Shown piece after piece: positions 13,964 to 14,416 of a DNA stretch of 14,416 nt; within the stretch, counting starts at the first letter, position 1; the number at the start of each line of letters is the position of its first letter. The notes beneath the pieces were generated by a model. The model had not been told where the DNA came from and made no database searches. It saw only the letters and a list, made by a program, of their open reading frames with translations. The DNA comes from Tannerella sp. (GTDB taxonomy: Bacteria > Bacteroidota > Bacteroidia > Bacteroidales > Tannerellaceae): positions 1 to 14,416 of the forward strand of contig JAIRXI010000121.1 of the NCBI GenBank assembly GCA_031268395.1, written 5' to 3'. A program made the translations under genes and the position numbers.

Positions 13964-14041
13964 CACGGTTACAAAGAATAAGGGAATGAGGTTTTGCCAG
14001 GGGGTTCATACCTGCGGCTACTGAGGTTGTTTTGTTATTAA
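13896..14041. mobile_element. 145-bp inverted-repeat (MITE-like) element built from family B ends
   Basis: TAACAAGAAAACAACCTC-AGTAGC (13896-13919) and the reverse complement at 14017-14040 match at 22 of 24 positions. Inside them CCTCATTACCTCCTTATCC (13943-13961) pairs imperfectly with GAATAAGGGAATGAGG (13976-13991). The whole stretch can fold into one long hairpin. No gene is inside. The right end is identical over 25 bases to copies B1 and B3 in opposite orientation. Confidence 0.6.
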
Positions 14042-14191
14042 CTCATGTTGCGCATCAACTGCACTCGACACCTGCCCATCCATGCCCGAAGGGCGTTATT
14101 TTCATAGCCGTAGGCAAGCGTTTCCCGGCGCGGGGAGGCGTGTGACCATTTGAAATGCACCCGAAAAATCGGATTCTCCCGAAATGTCCAT

Positions 14192-14306
14192 TAGACGCTT
14201 CTCCTGTCGTGTCCGGAAGAGTAGAGACGTAGCGCGCTACGTCTCTGTTATTCCAATATGTCCGGAAGAAAAGACGGCCGGCCGGCAGCAAACGGAATAT
14301 CCGCCC
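14192..14306 (+). repeat. Repeat family A, copy A3, interrupted
   Basis: The first part, TAGACGCTTCTCCTGTCGTG then TCCGGAAGA, matches copy A2 exactly to 14220. The rest (AAGAC....GCCGGCAGC, AACGGAATATCCGCCC) resumes after 14269. About 49 bases between them are extra and carry a palindrome. Confidence 0.75.
14223..14246. repeat. Perfect 24-bp palindrome inserted in copy A3
   Basis: AGAGACGTAGCG is followed directly by its reverse complement. The 11-base sequence TGTCCGGAAGA stands on both sides (14210-14220 and 14259-14269), as if the target had been duplicated on insertion. Similar GAGACGTAGC palindromes are, from memory, common as dispersed repeats in Bacteroidota and some other phyla. Confidence 0.8.
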
Positions 14307-14311
14307 CCGCT

Positions 14312-14390
14312 CGGCGTAGCGTCTCGCTGCGTCGGGTTAAAAGCAAGCCTCCAGGCTTGCCACAAGTCACCCGGCGAAGACGCTATGCCG
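14312..14390. repeat. Nested three-tier hairpin
   Basis: The outer arms CGGCGTAGCGTCT (14312-14324) and AGACGCTATGCCG (14378-14390) pair at 12 of 13 positions. The middle arms CGTCGGGT (14330-14337) and ACCCGGCG (14369-14376) pair at 7 of 8, and the inner arms GCAAGCCT and AGGCTTGC (14343-14360) perfectly. It may be a structured RNA or a palindromic repeat. The last bases of the window, after it, hold nothing recognisable. Confidence 0.65.
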
Positions 14391-14416
14391 GGCGACAGTT
14401 TCTGCCTTACAGCAAG

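Noticed and set aside
13990..14025. tRNA-like GGTTCATACC segment
   Set aside because: No acceptor or anticodon stem can be formed around it; it is the inverted family B copy.

Overview
The window reads as a chromosomal segment of a member of the Bacteroidota, most likely order Bacteroidales. Three things point there. Start codons are preceded by A-rich stretches rather than Shine-Dalgarno sequences. Several genes have the Bacteroidota-type -7 promoter element TAnnTTTG. The arginine genes stand in the order argR, GNAT acetyltransferase, argG, argC, argD, which I remember from Bacteroides. Genus cannot be fixed from the sequence alone.

Layout. Bases 1-1140 hold the tail of an unidentified gene, a ten-unit array of a 21-bp hairpin repeat, and an AT-rich, both-ends-broken remnant of an AlbA_2/AAA_4-type ATP-binding protein. 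Bases 1142-5700 are the minus-strand arginine operon, with an argR promoter flanked by two 16/18 matches to the E. coli ARG-box consensus. Bases 5836-6320 hold an unusual element: two 78-bp inverted terminal repeats (72/78 identical) enclosing a second, eleven-unit 21-bp hairpin array. Bases 6600-7805 encode an Fsr-type MFS exporter, divergent from a two-gene operon (8237-10311) for a Tat-signal aldo/keto reductase with two cysteine clusters and a secreted DUF6599-like protein. Bases 10311-10710, between convergent genes, are packed with a hairpin, a half-copy of a dispersed repeat and a 220-bp MITE-like element. Bases 10711-12240 (minus) encode a lipoprotein of the ADP-ribosylglycohydrolase fold, divergent from a Tat-signal TIM-barrel isomerase/epimerase-like protein (12821-13720). 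The last 700 bases hold no gene but at least four palindromic or inverted-repeat elements.

How the parts work together. The arginine operon supplies the N-acyl route from glutamate to ornithine (GNAT, ArgC, ArgD) plus argininosuccinate synthase under ArgR. ArgB, the transcarbamylase, the deacylase and ArgH must lie elsewhere. In Bacteroides the route is known to use N-succinyl intermediates, so the acyl group here is probably succinyl. The right half encodes four exported proteins (AKR, DUF6599, ARH-fold lipoprotein, TIM barrel), a set that suggests periplasmic sugar-type or ligand-modification chemistry. That link is inferred only from adjacency and shared export signals.

The most unusual content is non-coding. 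Two unrelated-sequence arrays share one architecture (21-bp period, hairpin in each unit, coupled changes in the arms). One of them is carried inside an inverted-repeat element whose ends recur elsewhere in the window. Several other palindromic repeat families sit only between genes.
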